The notes under the pieces: model-generated
What the model was told of the DNA's origin: nothing
Database searches by the model: none
Seen by the model: only the letters and a program-made list of their open reading frames with translations
Part shown: positions 38,061 to 51,750 of the stretch, piece by piece
Numbering within the stretch: position 1 is the stretch's first letter
Layout of the letters: every line of letters starts with the position of its first letter
NCBI RefSeq assembly: GCF_002078875.1
Contig: NC_034414.1
Span: 20,548,765-20,612,764 of the forward strand
DNA length: 64,000 nucleotides
Reading direction: 5' to 3'
DNA from: Numida meleagris
Taxonomy: Eukaryota > Chordata > Aves > Galliformes > Numididae
Position numbers and translations under genes: made by a program

Positions 38061-39027
38061 TTAAAGATATTTCTAGTTCTGCCTGTAATTTTATTAGCAA
38101 AACATGTATTTATTAATATCTTTCTCTTACTGTATCTCTCACCCTTCAAACTTGCTCCACATATGTATCAAACAAGTATTCCATTGTGCCTGTTTCATAT
38201 GATGCATAGAAGAAAGAAGGCAGATCTTAGTATGGATATCTATAATCATCTTTTTTCTCTTCCCTTTTTAAAAAAACATTTTTGGATATGACCAATCCCT
38301 TTCTGCCCAGCTAAACTCCTGATCAACTAGCCTGAAAAATAATTATAAAAATCAAAAGTGTCAGTAAGAAATCTCATACTGAAGAATTTGTGTCTTGGGC
38401 AACTAATGGAAGACAAAGCTTTCTCTTCTACATTTGTTTATTTTGGGCTAACTCACTATCTGTGAACGTCTACATTTCAACTTATTGTAAAAGCATTAAT
38501 CAAGTAAAAATGACTGAAACAGGAATAACACTGGGGAGAATTTCTTCTTCTCCAGAAGCTGTGACACTTCAAAAAGAATGTTCAAATTTGCTCAGCAATG
38601 TTTGTTGTGAACATTTCAGGATGCTGATCTTTACGGCGTAAAGCTCAACACTAATTCTTATGAAACACTGCTGTGGTTGTTAAGTCATAGCCCTGGGAAT
38701 CTGGTATCTTGCATCTGTTCTTGATTTTCTGCAGACTCACTTCCTGTCTTGCCCTCAATCCTTTGAACAATTTTTTTAGAATCTTCAAGCTATATTCCTA
38801 AATCCAAGGGTAAGCATCTCCCTCTAGAACTTTCAAAAAGACTTACAGGCTGTAATCATCTCTACTCAACCTAGAAAATATTCTACAAAATCTTCAACTG
38901 TCAACACTTTCAAATGGAAAACAATTTCCTTCTCCAGCAAGCATACTTGTTTCTGCTAAGAATCTCCAATTTATTAACAAAGGCAAAAAACACTTTGAGT
39001 TTTTCTGATAAATAGATCATTGGTCAG

Positions 39028-39041
39028 TCTCTCTCTCTCTC
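39028..39041. repeat. (TC)n microsatellite
   Basis: Seven uninterrupted TC dinucleotides before CGTTTTC. Confidence 0.85.
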
Positions 39042-41853
39042 GTTTTCTTTTTCCCGATAAAATGCATTTTGTAGGGTTTTGACTACATGATTTCCTGTTA
39101 ATTTTATCTTTTGAATTGAATTGTGGATCTAAAAATTGAGACAAGAAATTATCAATCCAGTATGAATCTGTTACTACGTGAAGTTGGTAGAAGTGTAGCA
39201 GGTTTCTATTCCCTAGACAAAATTACTTGAAAGCAGAAGGTTCACTTTGCTATGAACTAAACCCTTTCTTAAACTCAAAGCAGTAGCATTACAAACAGTA
39301 ATTTCTATCAGTAACAGCAAGTAGCATATTTGGGCTCTGCTAGAATAAAATAACAAAATGGAATTTTTATTTAAAATCTAAATAATTCTGCTGTTTGAAA
39401 ATGAACATTGTCACTCCCTGTATACATATTAATAGCTAGAGATCCTGAGTTCCAAAAATGCACAACACAGAAAAAGTGGTAGAAGAAAAGTATTTCAGGA
39501 CATTCAGAATTTGAATACATGAAAATGGAGAGAAAAGAGATAATTAATATCTTGTACCAAAAATCCCACCATGCAAATCAGCAAAAGATAGTTAGCTATT
39601 TTCCTGGTCTCATCCTTCACCTATTTTGTTGCTTCTTTGCAAGTGATGTGACTACTATCGTAAGAGCATAATATTCAGATTTATGCAAAAGATTCAGTTG
39701 AAATGTATTAGAGCAACAGATGATAGCATTCTTTCCCAAGCCAAAGAATCATTATTAAAAATTCTGTGGCAGAAGTTGTAGCGTTTCTTCATCTTTATTG
39801 AGCTATGTTTTTGTAAATTACTTTATTTCTTCAGCATTGTTATCATTGTTCTCTGTGTTTGCATAGTTGGAAAAATTCTGAATACTTTTGAAATTATTTC
39901 AAATTGCAGGTTGAATGATATATCTGGGTAATTAGTGAACAGCAATACTAAATGCATTGAATCCAATTATATATTTCTGATTGGGAGTGAAATCTAGAAA
40001 AATCTAGATTTTTAATTCTGTAATGAAGAATAAACGAAAGGCTCCGAATAGATTAGCAGTTGAAACTTAAACTGACATTTTAATACCTATCATTTTTGAG
40101 TATTTTTAGCAATGTAACTTAGTAGAAAAACTAAACACTACTGATAAGAGTTACCTTAGACACCTTGCTTTGGCAGTAAAAAATCAACTTGTTCTTTGAT
40201 AGCTTAGAATCACTATTATGGTACAAATATTTAATGAAGCATCTTTAGAAATTCCTTCTCTGTTATTTTAATAGAACATTTTGCCAGTAGCATTGTATTT
40301 ATGAACAAACTAAAAAGAAAAGAAAAAATCTATAATTTTAACTTTATTTCAATTATGAAATTGAAACAGCACCTGAAGAAGAAAAGAAATCAAAATATCT
40401 TACATAAGATGAACTGGTATTAATATTACTTTTTTGAATAAAAGAATAAAATTTCATTAAACAAATAATTAAAGACAAATCTGAAGAAAATTTAGAAACG
40501 TAATTCAATTTATTTTTTTATTTGAGCAAGAAAAGAATAAGAAATATCAATATTTACTTTTGAAAGCATTTCAGAAAATGATTTCTGTGATATTTTTAGA
40601 TATTGGGTTGATGCATCTAGACGTGAAATAAAATTTGTCTTAAAATGAAAATTTGAATTGATTCTGAGAGACAAAACACAGTCATAATAGGAAAATGTCT
40701 CCTAGAAATAGTTTTATGTTATTCTTACTAGAGCTTTAAAACTCTTAAATTCAAAAACTTATACAGCAAAATTAGTTCTACTAAACTTATACTGAAAAGA
40801 AGTTTCTTTATTGTCATAGTATAGTCGTCACAAGAAACCTGAGAGTCTCCAGGACATTTTTCCACATCATGCATCTAGAAAATAGTATGCTTGATTAACT
40901 TCTTGCCTCATGTAAAAATGGTATCTCTCAAAGGGGACTTAAATGTGTATAGAATATGGTATTTTTACCAAAAAGTGGGCTAAAATCTTGCTATTGTTAT
41001 TAGAATCAAGAACAATCTGAAATGCCTTTGCTTTTATGAGAACAAGACTTAAAAATATCCCGCTCTGTTTAAGGTGATCTAATTTTTCAAAGTTTCAGAA
41101 AAAGCACAGATCAGGCAATGGTACAATGTGCAACAGCAGAAAACCAATGGTAAATACATCTTCACTGCTCTATAGTCTACTCTAATCTGACTAAAGATGA
41201 TATTTGTAATTATCTTTGGAGTTACAAAAGACAGATGTCAGTGTAGTCACACACTTATAGATGTCTATTTAAATTAATATTTCTGTTATTTCTCTTTCCT
41301 TTTATCTTAAGATCCTCAGTTGTATCTAGTTCTGTAATAGGAAAGTTTTTAGAACATTAATAACTACATTCTGTAGAGTGGTGATATTCTTAGAGAAGAT
41401 GTGACCAAATGCCCTTTGTATTTCTGGGAGCAATATTCCATAGAAGTAATTCTGTTAATAGAACGGATTTTCATTGACTTTATTTTCGTTTTAATACACA
41501 TAATTATATTTAAAAATGATAGCAATAAATGTGAAAGAAGAATCATAAGAGTAAAAGCGCAGTTAGTCATAAATGAAAAGCATCATATTCAAAGCACAGG
41601 TGAACAAAGGCAGTTTATTGCTTCCTTTATTACAGTTTAAATAATTTATCAGCTCCACATTGTACTTATTGATTCTCTGAGCATGTGGAAGGACAAGGAA
41701 TTGAAAATATTTGATGCAATTTTTAACTCATTTTTATCGCATTCATGATGTGTAATGGATTCATAATTTCAAAAACTGGAAGCAAACAGTCCTCCTGTTG
41801 GGAGCACTACTGAGTGCCTCAATAATTTTCATTAAGAAAAATTTAATTTTTAG

Positions 41854-41878
41854 AAAAAAAAAATCTTTTTTTTTTTTT
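41854..41878. repeat. A10-TC-T13 inverted homopolymers
   Basis: A run of ten A and a run of thirteen T separated by TC form a potential AT hairpin. Probably a product of homopolymer slippage. Confidence 0.75.
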
Positions 41879-43251
41879 CCAGTAAGACATGTAAGTTCTA
41901 TTATCTTTCAGACCTAGATTGAGTCTCTGGGAACATCATGAATAAGTTCTGTCCCAGTAAATGTGATATTGCAATTCCAAGTCACAATTTGTTCTGCATT
42001 CAGTCAGAAAAGTACTTTTTTTTTCCTTGAACTATCTGTTGACAAGTGAAGACAGTAAGATACAGTAAAGTTAAAATAAACAAATACTTTCACTACCATA
42101 AAATGAACAACGTGATCTTGCAGATAAAACAAAAACAAGAAAAATTCCCACAAATTAAAAAAAAACAAAAACCACTGTCCAATTTAAGATGCACTGAATA
42201 AAAACATACATCAGTCTCTACTAGATTTGAACATTGACATATATAGTAGTAAGAGTGACTCCTTGCTTTGAGAATTACTTCACTCTTACTAACAGATATA
42301 AATACTTCCATTTGTTGAACCAAATCATCAGATACATCGATTGTATTGATTGTAAAGAAACTAGCCTGATATGTACCAGCTGGAGATATTATCTCAATTA
42401 TTTCAATGAAAATGGGATAGATAGAGCTCTACAGCTTATTTTCAGAATGGTAGGCTCAGTTATCATCTGAGAAGAGTTTTGCTTGGAAGACTTGAGTGAG
42501 GAAAGTGACTTACTTTTAAGCCGTATTATTTCTCCCAATACTGCAAATTGCAGTGCTGTGCATGGTGTGCCACTTTAGCTTTTAAAAAACCAGATTTCAT
42601 ATAAAAAGCTATGTAGTCATAGCAGCGCATCACTTGGCACAGGAAAAATCATCCTGGTAAGTAGCTTATTTCAAGGTAAGAAAAATACAAAGAAGATTCT
42701 CCTCTACTGTACCATCCTTTAAGGAGGATGAAATTGTTTTCTGCAGGACTGGCATTCTTATGAATTACAACACCTGATGACTGCTACTGAAGCAGTATCT
42801 TTCATCCTCCTCTGTGATGGAGACTATAACCTCTTCTAGACAACTTTTAATTCCTTTCACATACTTAACATGCTTCGCATGGGAAAAAGTTGGAAGTAGA
42901 GCTTTAGTAAGAACAAAACATTACCCTTCCTGGACCATTTCAGTGGAGAGAGGAATAACTCCTTCTGTTAAAATCTATTTCTTCTATCATTTGTTAACCT
43001 GTTTTGCTGTTTAAGACTCTTCATGGCTCCACCTAAGGTTTTTGCGATGACAAACCAATGAACATGTAAATCGAGTTAATTGAGTAAGCTAATCAGTCAA
43101 AGATTCTTATTCTGAAGTGTGAAGTTTCAGCTCTTGGCAACTTTTCTGTTTTATGCCTAGCCATGCTAAGGGCTGAGACATGGATTTTTTTTTCACATTC
43201 TACTGTCTAAAGACTGCATAAAATTCAGATGTTAATTTGTCATGGAAATAC

Positions 43252-43269
43252 GTATATATATATATATAT
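43252..43269. repeat. (TA)n microsatellite
   Basis: Nine alternating TA units between ATACG and GCAG. Confidence 0.85.
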
Positions 43270-44424
43270 GCAGTTTTTATGTTCTTTCTCATGTATGTTG
43301 TGTTAAGGCTTTCTCTGATTTTGTTGTAACATAAGCTTTTTTTAAGGCCTGTATACATGCTTTTAATGCAGTAGAATTTTAAAGAGGATATTGACTCCTG
43401 AAAAACTGTGGGAAGTAGTTCATTCAGTTAGTAGCATTTCTACTACTGAGAGCATTTCTGTATTTCTTTCAAGTGCATTCTTGCAAGAATTCAAGATTTA
43501 TTCTTGCCATAAATCATAAATTTAATCTAGGTAAAGTGTTTCTAAAATAGTATCCTTGTAACACTTCAAATGTAAAAGAAAATAATGTGGTATGCTCATA
43601 TTTTCAGTGAGGTGAAACTAAAGCATACATAATTTGATGTTTAATATATAATTAGGTAAATTTTCAGTGATTATTTAAATGTATATGTAGTGATTGTGCC
43701 TCCATTTTCCTTTTTTATTTGGGGGGAGAGGGGGGAAGAAAATTCAGTGCCCTGCACAGAGGCTTTTTACAGTACAGCTGTCATTATTAAAACTAGCAAT
43801 TTGTTTATAGAACCTGCTGTACAAGTAGAAGTTGTTTCAACATTTCAAAGAGCTTATAGTTAAACACTTTAATTTCATCCTAGAACAATTCACCATTTGT
43901 GTTTGTGTCTTTACCATCTTTCAGTTTTAATTATTTTCAGCTATGTTCAGTTTTTAGTTATTTCCCTCCCAAGTATACACTGACACTGCTTTTAAAGAGA
44001 GTTACAGTATTTCTTTAATCGTATTAAATATATATGTATATGATTATGAACAGAAGGAATTATTCATTCAGGGGGAATGAATCAATCAGTCATTCAGGGT
44101 GAAACAAAATACAAAGAACTTTCCTCGTTTCCCTGTACATCTCTATCATCCTAGCACTGGAACAAGAAGCTTTTCTAGAATCTTTCTTCTAAGTCCTTCC
44201 CCAAAATGTATCTCCTTGAAATCACATAGAATAATGAAGATAAGATATAGACAGCTGAAAAGATTTTCTCTTATTTCAACTAGTGTGCAGGAAACCACAC
44301 AAAGATGCCCTCCTGCCCACCCGTTATAGGACAGTTGCTGAAAACTGGTCTTATAACAAATGGCTTTACTAGTTCTGTTACAGATCATTCTTAAATTTAG
44401 AGGTATAGCTTCTGAAGTTTCTTT

Positions 44425-44454
44425 TCTCTCTCTCTCTCTCTCTCTTTTTTTTTT
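44425..44454. repeat. (TC)n microsatellite followed by poly-T
   Basis: About ten TC units (44425-44445) run straight into a T tract. On the minus strand this produces an Arg/Glu repeat in a spurious open frame. Confidence 0.9.
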
Positions 44455-47419
44455 CTGCTTCATTACTGCCCTTTTAAGCTGTATTGTAGTAGAACTTTTC
44501 TAAGTCAGTGAACATATAGTTATTTATGAGTCAGCTGAGATATGTCATATTTGAGGGAGGGCTGCAGTCTATCAAATTTAAAATACAGAGAAGATTTTGC
44601 TACTCGAAAATAACATTAATTGTTTATACAGTAAATTTAAATGATTAAAGTTGCTAAGTGTCTTTGGGGACATTCATGCACATTTGGGAACGCACATATA
44701 AACTTGATATTTTCAGTTTTAATTTGGATTCTGTTCTACTTTCTCACTCTTAAATGAAAGGAGTAAAAGTGAATAAAAACTGGATCTATCGCATCTCAGA
44801 AATATGGATTACGCTGTCACTAAGAAGAGTTATAGACTTACACAACAATGTGCCCTTCCCCTGCTGTCTTCTTTCTGTATGTATATTGTATACCTTTCTC
44901 GTGTGGGAGGGAAAAGGGAGAGGAAAGGGAGGGAAGGAAACCACAGCTGTGTCTTTTTAGTAGATACAATCCATATTTATTAAAATTGTACCAAAAGCAA
45001 AGTAAAAGCCTTATGTCAGTCAAATAAGTACACTAGTCAGACTACAAGCTCATAAAAGTCAATATTTCTGGCAAAGTTTTTAAACTAACTTTTCATTTTT
45101 TTTTAATGATTTTTTTTTTTTTTAAGACTTTCATCTATAAGAAGCACAGGCAGTTTTTGTTATGAAATCATAGGGCTTTTTGTATGTTAAGTAATTTTTA
45201 CAAGACTAGCTCCTTTCCATGATTTTAATTACTCCTTTATGTCAGCATGTGCTTCTTTTGTGTTTACTACTGAGTTATGAACAAAAATGATTTTTCTGAT
45301 AATTGAATCAAATTCAGACATGGACATTCATTTATTTGAACTGTAAATTTTTTTTTCTTGTGATAGCACTGTGAGAAGTACAAAACTTCCATATTAATTT
45401 GTTAACAACTGAGAGAGGAAATGTTGTGCACATCCGTTAGATTTGGTATTATCGACTTGCTGACTGATCTTTAGTGGCGTTTAGAACCTGTCCCGGGAAA
45501 CTGTTCATCAGATTACTATTTTTTTTTTTTTTTCATCCCAATCAAAATACTTGCTGAATGAAAAGTGCACCTTTTGCAAACAGAATTGTGCCTAATGCTA
45601 GGGCAGCTGGGAAACAAACACAGCTCACAGTGTGAGCTGAACTACTTGGATCTTTGAGATACAGGAAAACTTGTATGGCATCTGAATCTCTCAAGGATTA
45701 AATATGTGAGGAGACTGCAGAAATGGATGTGTTATTTTTAACACCCAAACCACTGGATTAAGTTGAGTTCTGAAAATTATTTTAATGCTTTTTTTTTGTT
45801 TGTTCTGTTTTTGAATGGGGAAGAATGTATTGCAGAAGAAGTGCACCACTCTTAGTCATGGTTCCTTCTACTGAGGTGAACTGCTTACAGGCTCAGTCCA
45901 TTTCTGAGGGCTAGGTAATTAAGGATTTGAGGATCGTGGCCTGAACTGCTGAATCTCAGCAGTTTGCTCAGTTGTCATACAGATAAAATAAAGCTTAATT
46001 TCTCAGACAGAAGGTGTGTTATTAATTATCTAATAGATGCTTATGAAGTACTTTGAAACCCTTCAATGAAAGATGATTCTGTTACTATGAATGAAGAAAA
46101 ATATAATTTTCTTCATTTCTCGTAACTGCTTGTTTTCTTTTAACGTGGCAGTATTTGTCATGCAGACCATAAAATGTTTAAAACATTTGGTTGATCATAG
46201 TTAATAATCTAGATATTATAGTGCATACACATTTCAGATCAAAAGATTACCAACATATCTTAGCCTTTGTGAAACTTAACATGCCAGAAAAATGTAATGT
46301 TTGCTGCATTGTTGTGGCAAACTAATTTTCCCTCAGTGCAAAGAATGTCACATAGAGGGGAAGGGTTCAAGAGTGCAATGAAGTCTCAAGCTCATCTAAT
46401 GACTGGAGTGAATTTGAATGTCAGATTCCCCTCTGTGCTGGTACTGACATGAGATAAGGAAGAACAATCTGGTACCATTAGACACCAGCTAATTTAGCAG
46501 TATAGGATGAGATTTTTCAGTGTTGGCTACCTCAGGCTGCATGTCCCTTCTCTTCCTAGGGTAATAGGTTCACTGAATTCCCTTTCTGCTTTGACTGTCA
46601 TATGCCTTGATACAGATACTCTTTTCCCTCTGCTAACTTCTATCTCTCACATACTTTAGATTGTATGCTATTTGCATGTTGGTTGTGGCTACAGCCTGCG
46701 TGCTTAGTTTGACAACATAAATAGTTTTATCAGAATGAGTCAGAAAGTAGGTACATCACTACATGGACCAATTAAGTTTCTGACTTTGTTCTGGGGAAAA
46801 AAAGTAGATTTAAGATTTAGAAGAAAAACCCTCAAAGAAAGGCTTATTGAAGAGTCAGATCTTCTGAAATACAGTATAATCTGTAATTCCCACAGCAATT
46901 TTCTTTCTATATCTTAGTTGCTACAACTATCAGTTCAAGGTACTTTTGTTGCCCTTTCCGTTTTGCAGTTTGGTATGTTTTTATTAGTAACAATACTCTT
47001 AAGTAAACATCTTTGGTTGCTTTTCCTTTATGTTTCTGAGGCATTTGGATTTGGACTTTTAACCTTTGTTCATTGCAATACGCCTTTGTCCTTAGACTGA
47101 AGTCTAAAAATCAAATTAAGTCAATGAAAACACTTTAAGATGTAAGTAATTGTAACTTCTTGCCATTGTGCAAATGTTTTCATCTTAGGTCCAAAGCATT
47201 ATGGTGAATCATTAGTAAGCAAAAAAAATAAAAATAAAAATTCTTTTGGATTTTACTGTCCAATTCATAGTCAGAGAAATCTCTTATGTTTCCTGTACAG
47301 TTTTAGACAGGGAATATTAGTGTTCAGAGTATACTTTGTACTAATAGAATCACTCTTCACAAAACAACCCAGCAATTGTAGTTGTTTACTTTCCTAAAAT
47401 GAAAAAGGAGGAGTGTGGT

Positions 47420-47640
47420 AGTGTATGGGCTAATTATGTCAATGGTTATTATCTTCCATTGTACACATGATACAGTGCTGTTACTCCTCTGTGTACAGGA
47501 ACATTAGCTCTGATTATTATTAATAATATACATCTGAATTACCTGTGAGAATCTGATAGTTTCCATTTTTAAATGTCCTATTCTTTAGAAGTATTTACTT
47601 CAGATGGGAATTAACCAAGGCTTTCGTCTATCCACCCATC
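47420..47640. promoter_or_regulatory. Candidate conserved non-coding element
   Basis: Non-repetitive stretch with GGGCTAATTATGTCAATGG, TACACATGATACAGTGCTG, CTGATTATTATTAATAATAT and GAATTACCTGTGAG. It mixes homeodomain-type ATTA words with E-box-like CACCTG/CAGGTA-type words and has no homopolymers or transposon similarity. The enhancer reading is inference. Confidence 0.28.
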
Positions 47641-49799
47641 AGCAACATCTCCTTGCTAGTGTAGAACAGACGCAAGTCTAGATAATGGCACAAAATATTC
47701 TTTCTTTTGAAAGACAGAATAGTTTTGAACAGCCACTATAAAATAACAGAAACTGCATTCTCAGGGGTTCAGGTTGCAGAGCTTGTGCTTCTTTGCTTTC
47801 TTGTAATTTGCAAATGATTGTTAACCCCTAGTGGCATCTCTCTATCAAATTTGAAGTACCTGCCCTCCACAAATAGCTAGTGGATTTCATGAAGCATTGG
47901 AAAATGAAGGCTGAGATTGACTTTTATTTGCATATGAGCATGCATTTGTGTGTTTCTAAGGGAAATTAATGACTTGAATTTTTTTCTTGCCCAGGGAAAA
48001 TTTGTGTTGAAACTGAAGGCAAAAAAAATCAAAGGCGATTGGAGAAGTATTTTTGAGCCCATATAAAATGCTCATGAAGAATTATCTTCCTTGGGCAGCA
48101 GTCAAATTCAGTGGTTTCAGGCTTATGATTTGAAAATGAGTAGTTTGTTTTCTAAAGAAGAAATGTTTTTGAACTGTACAAGCAAGGCTAGGATGGTGCA
48201 TTCAAGGCTATTTAAAATGTATTAACATGTATTTAAAAAGTAAAATTTAACACAGATAAAATAACCAGAAGTCTCCAGAAAATAGATTAATAAAACACCA
48301 CACAGCTCCAACTGTGAGTTATCCTTTGCAGTTGTAATGTAAATGTTGGGCCTCTGCATGCTCTTCTTTATTTGTAAGACTCAAAAGATTTAAAGATTGT
48401 GACTGTCAACTGTAGGTAAAGGAAAACAAGGCTTAACAGCTATTGTAACTGAGAAAAACAGCTTTCCTATAACTTTCCTGATTACAGACTTACCAAATCT
48501 ATTTATCGTCAGTGACTCCAAAACCATTTTTTGTTAGTGGCTTACCTTTGGATGTCTGAAAAGAAAATAGCTACAGAATAACATGTAAATGCTACTTCTA
48601 GAGAGATTTGGCATATGTTTTCCTGTACATAAGGTGCAAGTCTTAGTACATTCTTGTGATTCTTCTTAGAAAGTGTCTACCCAATGTGGCAGCATTAAGT
48701 ATAGTACCAATAGTAGCAGAATTCCAGAAAATACATACAAAAATTGTAGATCAGTGGAATGGGCAAGTTGATGGCATCATGTATCACAACAAAGGGTGGG
48801 GAGGAAAACAGCAAAAAAAAACTTGAATTAAAAGAAAAAAAGTCAGATTCTAAGTAGGTCCTTCGCCTACCTAAAGCATAACTTTTCATGATGATAATTG
48901 TTTCTCTGAGAGAACAGTTGTTTCCACTGTCTTTGTTAGTACAGAAAAGAGCTGTGAGAGAAGAATGTGGCAGGAGGTTAATGCATTTCAGTGGTTTCTG
49001 ATGGAGAAGACAGGCAGCCCATAAGCTCAGCATGCAGACACAGTTGCTTATGAAAAATCACATGCTATATATGCCCACTTAAAGGAAGATCTGTTTGCAA
49101 AATTGATTTTGCTGGGAAGTACCTTTCTGTAACCAGAAATATCATATAGAACTTGGACAAAATTACTTCAGTTGCTGAATTCCACATTCCATTGAGTAAG
49201 ATATTCTGCATGAGCGATGAGGTTAAAATGACACTTCTATGTGAAAAGTGGCATTTGGACTAAAACAATTATTAATGCGCTATGCAGGTGTTCCATTTTC
49301 ATATGCAGTAATCAGCATATTCAATGTTAAATAAGAATTTTGAAATACAAAAGAGAACCTGAATCTACTTTTCAAGAAGACAGTGTATCCATTGATAAAT
49401 GTTGCTGTAGACACACTGAGTTAATGGATTATAGAAAATGAAACAAAAAAAGCTTACTTGGATGTAAATAGCTCCTGGCCAAGAAGGTTTTAGGCTAAGC
49501 ATCCTGAGAATTCTGCGTGTTTCGAAGACACAGTTCAGGCAATATATAGCAGTGGCAACAGTACCACCCAGCATAAGGTATTCGTTCATACGTTGTCTAA
49601 GGTTAATCTTTTCGTGTTACACCTTATTAAAGTAAGATAACTGAACTCTAAGAATAGTACACGTAGCATCTGAAATGAAATCAAATTTATTTTACTTACA
49701 AAATACCACAGAGTTAACAATTTTTTTTATCTAAATGTTTATCTCTGAATTGAAATTCAAATGAAATTAGAGATCTATAGGTATCTTGATGTGGGGAAA

Positions 49800-49820
49800 A
49801 ACAACAACAACAACAACAAA
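49800..49820. repeat. (CAA)n microsatellite
   Basis: Six CAA units within an A-rich stretch. Confidence 0.85.
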
Positions 49821-51735
49821 AACATTTAACTCAATTTGCAGCACAGCATGTTATTGGGGAAAAAATAAAATTAAAAGAAAAACATAGCTGTGACTGAAGC
49901 ATGCAAAGACATTATTTCAGGCTGAGTTTGAATTTTTTCCTGTACTTCAGTGTCCTGTGTTTGACTTGTTTCTGTGTTTGAGTTTGAACAAAAGTTAGGC
50001 AAAACCACAGTGTATATATACTGCACCTATACATGAGAGGCCTGAACCAAGTATCTGAAAGGGCTGTCTAGCTTATGTCAAACTCAGTTCATTGTGCTTC
50101 ACTGTATCCATTCCCATGAGCTGCTTTTGCCTCTCTCTCGCTTCCTCTGTGCTGCTGTGCATTTTAATTTGGGGTGAGTTACAGGAATGCGATGACTTCC
50201 GTCTGACTTTTTGGTAGTATTGGAGAAAATATTTCATATGATAGCCAGACAAGAGGAAGTTAAAAACACAGGATATTATTAACATCTCACAGGCTACTGA
50301 GTTTATCTTCATAATCAGCATCAGCACCAAACAAAGGAATAACTTTCTTGGATTTTTCAGTAGTATGTATCTGTAAAACTGTGCAATGCTGTCAGTGTTT
50401 TGAAGTGAATGTTGAGATGAGACCTATTCTCTCAAACCTAAATTCTGATGACTGATATTTTCATGGGTTTATGTGGGTGCATATATGCATGTGTAAACTT
50501 GCAATTTATTAAATCTCAGATTTAAACCCCTCTTCCCAAGGCACTGACCTAAAGGGGCCTAAACTTGGCGAAAGCATACAGAGAAGCAAATGCACGCAAC
50601 AGAGCATCATGAGTATTTAAAGTATGATCTTACAAAAGCTATAGTAGAGGATCAAAGCCAGAATTTCTAAGTTTAAATGCTCAGAAAGTACACTATGTCA
50701 AGGCTTTTAAAATAGCCCTGTCAAATATTATCTTTGCATGTTGAGATGTGATCTTTTAAGTCCTCAATCTCACCTTTCTCTGACCTTATATAAATATTTT
50801 TTACTTTAGTAAATGTTGTAGGAAAATCCTCTTTAGCTTAGGTTTTGGAGTGTTACTACTATGAACTGCAAAGCTGTAATGGAAACTTCTTACAATTTTC
50901 ACAAACATAAATGTTATTTTTCAAAGCCATGGCATTATATTCACATGTAATTTAAAAAAAATCTTAATCAGTATTGTCTCAAGAATGTACTGATTGCTAA
51001 CCAATAAGTATTTTTAACTGATTTAAAATACATTTTTTTGAAATTTCAAATCTTCAAAAACTATATGGCAACAAAATTTTTCTGATGAAGTTATGCCTCT
51101 GGAAACATTTACTGTAACAAAGACACCCGACAAGTGATTCCTACAAAGAGCTTACTTGAATGTATATTCAGCAACAGTTAAGGATATGAGTCAGATCTTA
51201 AAATAAATAAATATCACTCTTAAAAAATTTCTCAGTCTATTAAAGCTGAATTCACTGCCATTGTAAAACCAGACCTTTCAGTATGGCAGTTGGATAGTTT
51301 ATACAATAATATTAAGCTTCAGAAAAACAAGTCGTCATTATAAGCAATATAGTAAACCTTTCTCTATATGCTCTTTTTTTTTTTTAATATCAACACATGA
51401 GCAAGGCATAAGAAGATTGCCTTTTGTAGACATAATTCAAGAATGAAGTCCTTATTATGCTGCTTCACCAGTGGCAGTATATTCTCAGAAATTTACCATC
51501 AAGTTGTTAACTTCTGTAATTTTTTTTTGCCACCTGGTCTAGCCAAAGACTCCCATTTGTAGTAAGGCTAATGCAATTCACAGAGTTGTCCTTCATTCTG
51601 AAGAAAGTTCATTGCTATCTGAATTTGCTGCTAATACTATTTCTGATTTAATTTTCCTGAGGAAAATTTGATAACCAAGGCTGCCATAAGAACACTTTAT
51701 AGAAGACAGGGTTTTATTTTTGTTGTTGGTTTGTT

Positions 51736-51750
51736 TCCCCCCCCTCCCCC
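51736..51750. repeat. Short C-rich tract
   Basis: C9, one T, C5 on the plus strand. Notable only because the surroundings are very AT-rich. Not long enough for a multi-run quadruplex on its own. Confidence 0.7.

Noticed and set aside
44060..44103. Two TCATTCAGGG words near 44,066 and 44,091
   Set aside because: A short imperfect local duplication in AT-rich DNA, too small to interpret.
44146..44463. Minus-strand frame starting with an Arg/Glu repeat
   Set aside because: The start is the translated TC microsatellite; the remainder has no domain.
48695..49033. Minus-strand frame of 112 codons
   Set aside because: Low-complexity Phe/Ser-rich translation of A- and T-rich tracts, with no family resemblance.
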